A stretch of 6,871 nt of DNA from Ruminococcaceae bacterium UBA1447 (GTDB lineage: Bacteria; Bacillota; Clostridia; Oscillospirales; Acutalibacteraceae): contig DCTF01000126.1 of NCBI GenBank assembly GCA_002329225.1, forward strand, positions 1 to 6,871. The letters are read 5' to 3'. Both the position numbers and the translations under genes were made by a program. Under the pieces are notes generated by a model that was not told where the DNA came from, did no database searches, and saw only the letters and a list, made by a program, of their open reading frames with translations. This document shows, one piece after another, positions 5,756 through 6,871 of this stretch (the first letter of the stretch is position 1; every line of letters begins with the position of its first letter).

Positions 5756-6871
5756 TTATTGATTCCATTTTTCAGAACCGGCATACGGGTTCCTTTTACC
5801 GTAATAATTATACCATACCTGGGGCCGGCGATAACCGGGATTGTCAATTATTACCGAGGGGTCTGTTGTTTTGCTCTCACCCTCCCTTAAAAGCCTCGCT
5901 GCTACAACAAGGCGGGAATCGACCTGTCTGCCCGCAAAATTATTGACATAGACACAGGTGGAAAGAGTCAGAATTTTATCTTCGGGTCCCACGCCTATTT
6001 CCGAGTAAAAACGGGAACGCTGAATAATCTGAGTCATATAGCCGGGGAATTTTGACTTGTTGATTTTGGGATGTATGTAGTAGAAAGAATAGCCGTTATC
6101 ATCTTTAGGTTGTACGCTGGTAATATAAACGGAAAACACCTTCCACTCATATTTTTTGTAAAGGGTGGAATATTCAATAATCGGGTGCTCCCGGTAAAAG
6201 TCGGCGTCCATGTATTTATACAGGTCGTTAAAAACCTGGAGTTTTGACATGGTGGTGTGTCCATGCAAAATTGTATTTTGGCTTAAGTCTTTCGGGTCGT
6301 TTCGGTAATCAAGGAATAAGTTGCCATACCGGGTACGCTTGCCGTAAAAGTCGTTTCTCAGATAATAAGTGTTGTTTTTGTCCTGAGTTACAACGGTATC
6401 TATGGAGGTGCCGGGGATTTTTAGCCAGCCCACCACATCCGGGTTTAGGGCGAGAACCGTGCCGAAAGATTCCAGCACTCCGGGAGGTGGAGGGGTGCTT
6501 CGGGCAGGCGTTTTTAAACTTTCCAGCTCAAGAGGAAACAGCGGGGCTGCAGTAGCCGGGGCGCCGGGTGATTCCGTAATGCGGGGTTCGTCCGCTTCTT
6601 CTTTTTTTAGGTTTTGATAGCCTGAATAAAAACCTGCGATGCCCAGAAGAATGACTATGCTCAGAAGGACGGAAACGACGGCGGTTAACTGTTTGCGGTA
6701 TTTGCCCGCCATTACCGGAAGCCCGTAAAAAAACAATGCGAAGAGCAGCAGGGGAGTGCCTAAAAAGTCCCACCTTGTTGAAGAATCATCAAAACTTTTA
6801 TCCCGTAACGCAAAATCATTATCAGGGTTAGATGATGGTATTATCGGCTGATGCGGGTTTTCTTCAGGGTT
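5756..6871 (-). CDS. srtB: Class B sortase with two N-terminal hydrophobic segments; 5' end beyond the window
   Basis: Reading the - strand from the edge gives 371 residues with no stop before TAA at 5756-5758, so the gene starts outside the window. The TTG at 6736 falls inside a hydrophobic stretch and has no ribosome binding site, so it is not a credible start. The visible N-terminal part is hydrophilic (Pro, Asn, Asp and Ser rich). Two hydrophobic segments follow at about visible residues 36-57 and 62-83, split by AGKYRKQ, then a Pro/Thr-rich linker (about 95-131). The sortase B domain carries His205 in TILHGHTTM, Cys306 in LTLSTC and Arg320 in DSRLVV. It is a catalytically complete class B sortase that anchors exported proteins to the wall. 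Compared with the neighbouring sortase it has a longer loop between Cys and Arg (VYVNNFAGRQVDS). It has the same C-terminal tail (NPGYRRPQVWYNYYGK, then NPYAGSEKW). It is upstream of the second sortase by 40 bases in the same operon. Its substrate is unknown. Confidence 0.92.
   Translation of the reverse strand, partial: NPEENPHQPIIPSSNPDNDFALRDKSFDDSSTRWDFLGTPLLLFALFFYGLPVMAGKYRKQLTAVVSVLLSIVILLGIAGFYSGYQNLKKEEADEPRITESPGAPATAAPLFPLELESLKTPARSTPPPPGVLESFGTVLALNPDVVGWLKIPGTSIDTVVTQDKNNTYYLRNDFYGKRTRYGNLFLDYRNDPKDLSQNTILHGHTTMSKLQVFNDLYKYMDADFYREHPIIEYSTLYKKYEWKVFSVYITSVQPKDDNGYSFYYIHPKINKSKFPGYMTQIIQRSRFYSEIGVGPEDKILTLSTCVYVNNFAGRQVDSRLVVAARLLREGESKTTDPSVIIDNPGYRRPQVWYNYYGKRNPYAGSEKWNQ

Overview
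The window looks like chromosomal DNA of a Gram-positive Firmicute, most likely a member of the Clostridia (an Oscillospirales/Ruminococcaceae-like organism is my best guess). The reasons are two class B sortases, a SpoIID/LytB-type protein, strong AGGAGG-like ribosome binding sites, use of GTG and TTG starts, and moderate base composition. No rRNA, tRNA, mobile element or CRISPR array was seen, and the window is almost fully coding.

Left part, + strand (1-1672): the 3' end of a TIM-barrel sugar phosphate isomerase/epimerase, then 35 bases later a complete Gfo/Idh/MocA-type NAD(P)-dependent oxidoreductase. This is a familiar pairing in catabolic loci for sugars, inositols and other polyols. 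The run ends at a strong hairpin (1690-1715) that can serve as a terminator in both directions.

Right part, - strand (6871 down to 1737): three tightly spaced genes that look like one operon, transcribed from beyond the right edge. In transcription order they are a class B sortase whose 5' end lies outside the window, a second class B sortase with a very long acidic cytoplasmic tail, and a 765-residue SpoIID/LytB-domain membrane protein. All three are predicted to sit N-in/C-out, with the enzymatic domain on the cell surface. They may form a cell-surface protein-anchoring and peptidoglycan-remodelling module, but no sortase substrate is visible here.

The most interesting object is the 765-residue protein. 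Its cytoplasmic half reads like a degenerate CinA (MoCF-like plus CinA C-terminal-like) that has lost the catalytic signatures. This is joined through one transmembrane helix and a Thr-rich linker to a SpoIID/LytB domain whose motif order is circularly permuted relative to classical SpoIID. A second point is that the distal sortase reads open to the window edge, so a start at the TTG near 6736 is an artefact. Its N-terminus extends further and carries two hydrophobic segments.
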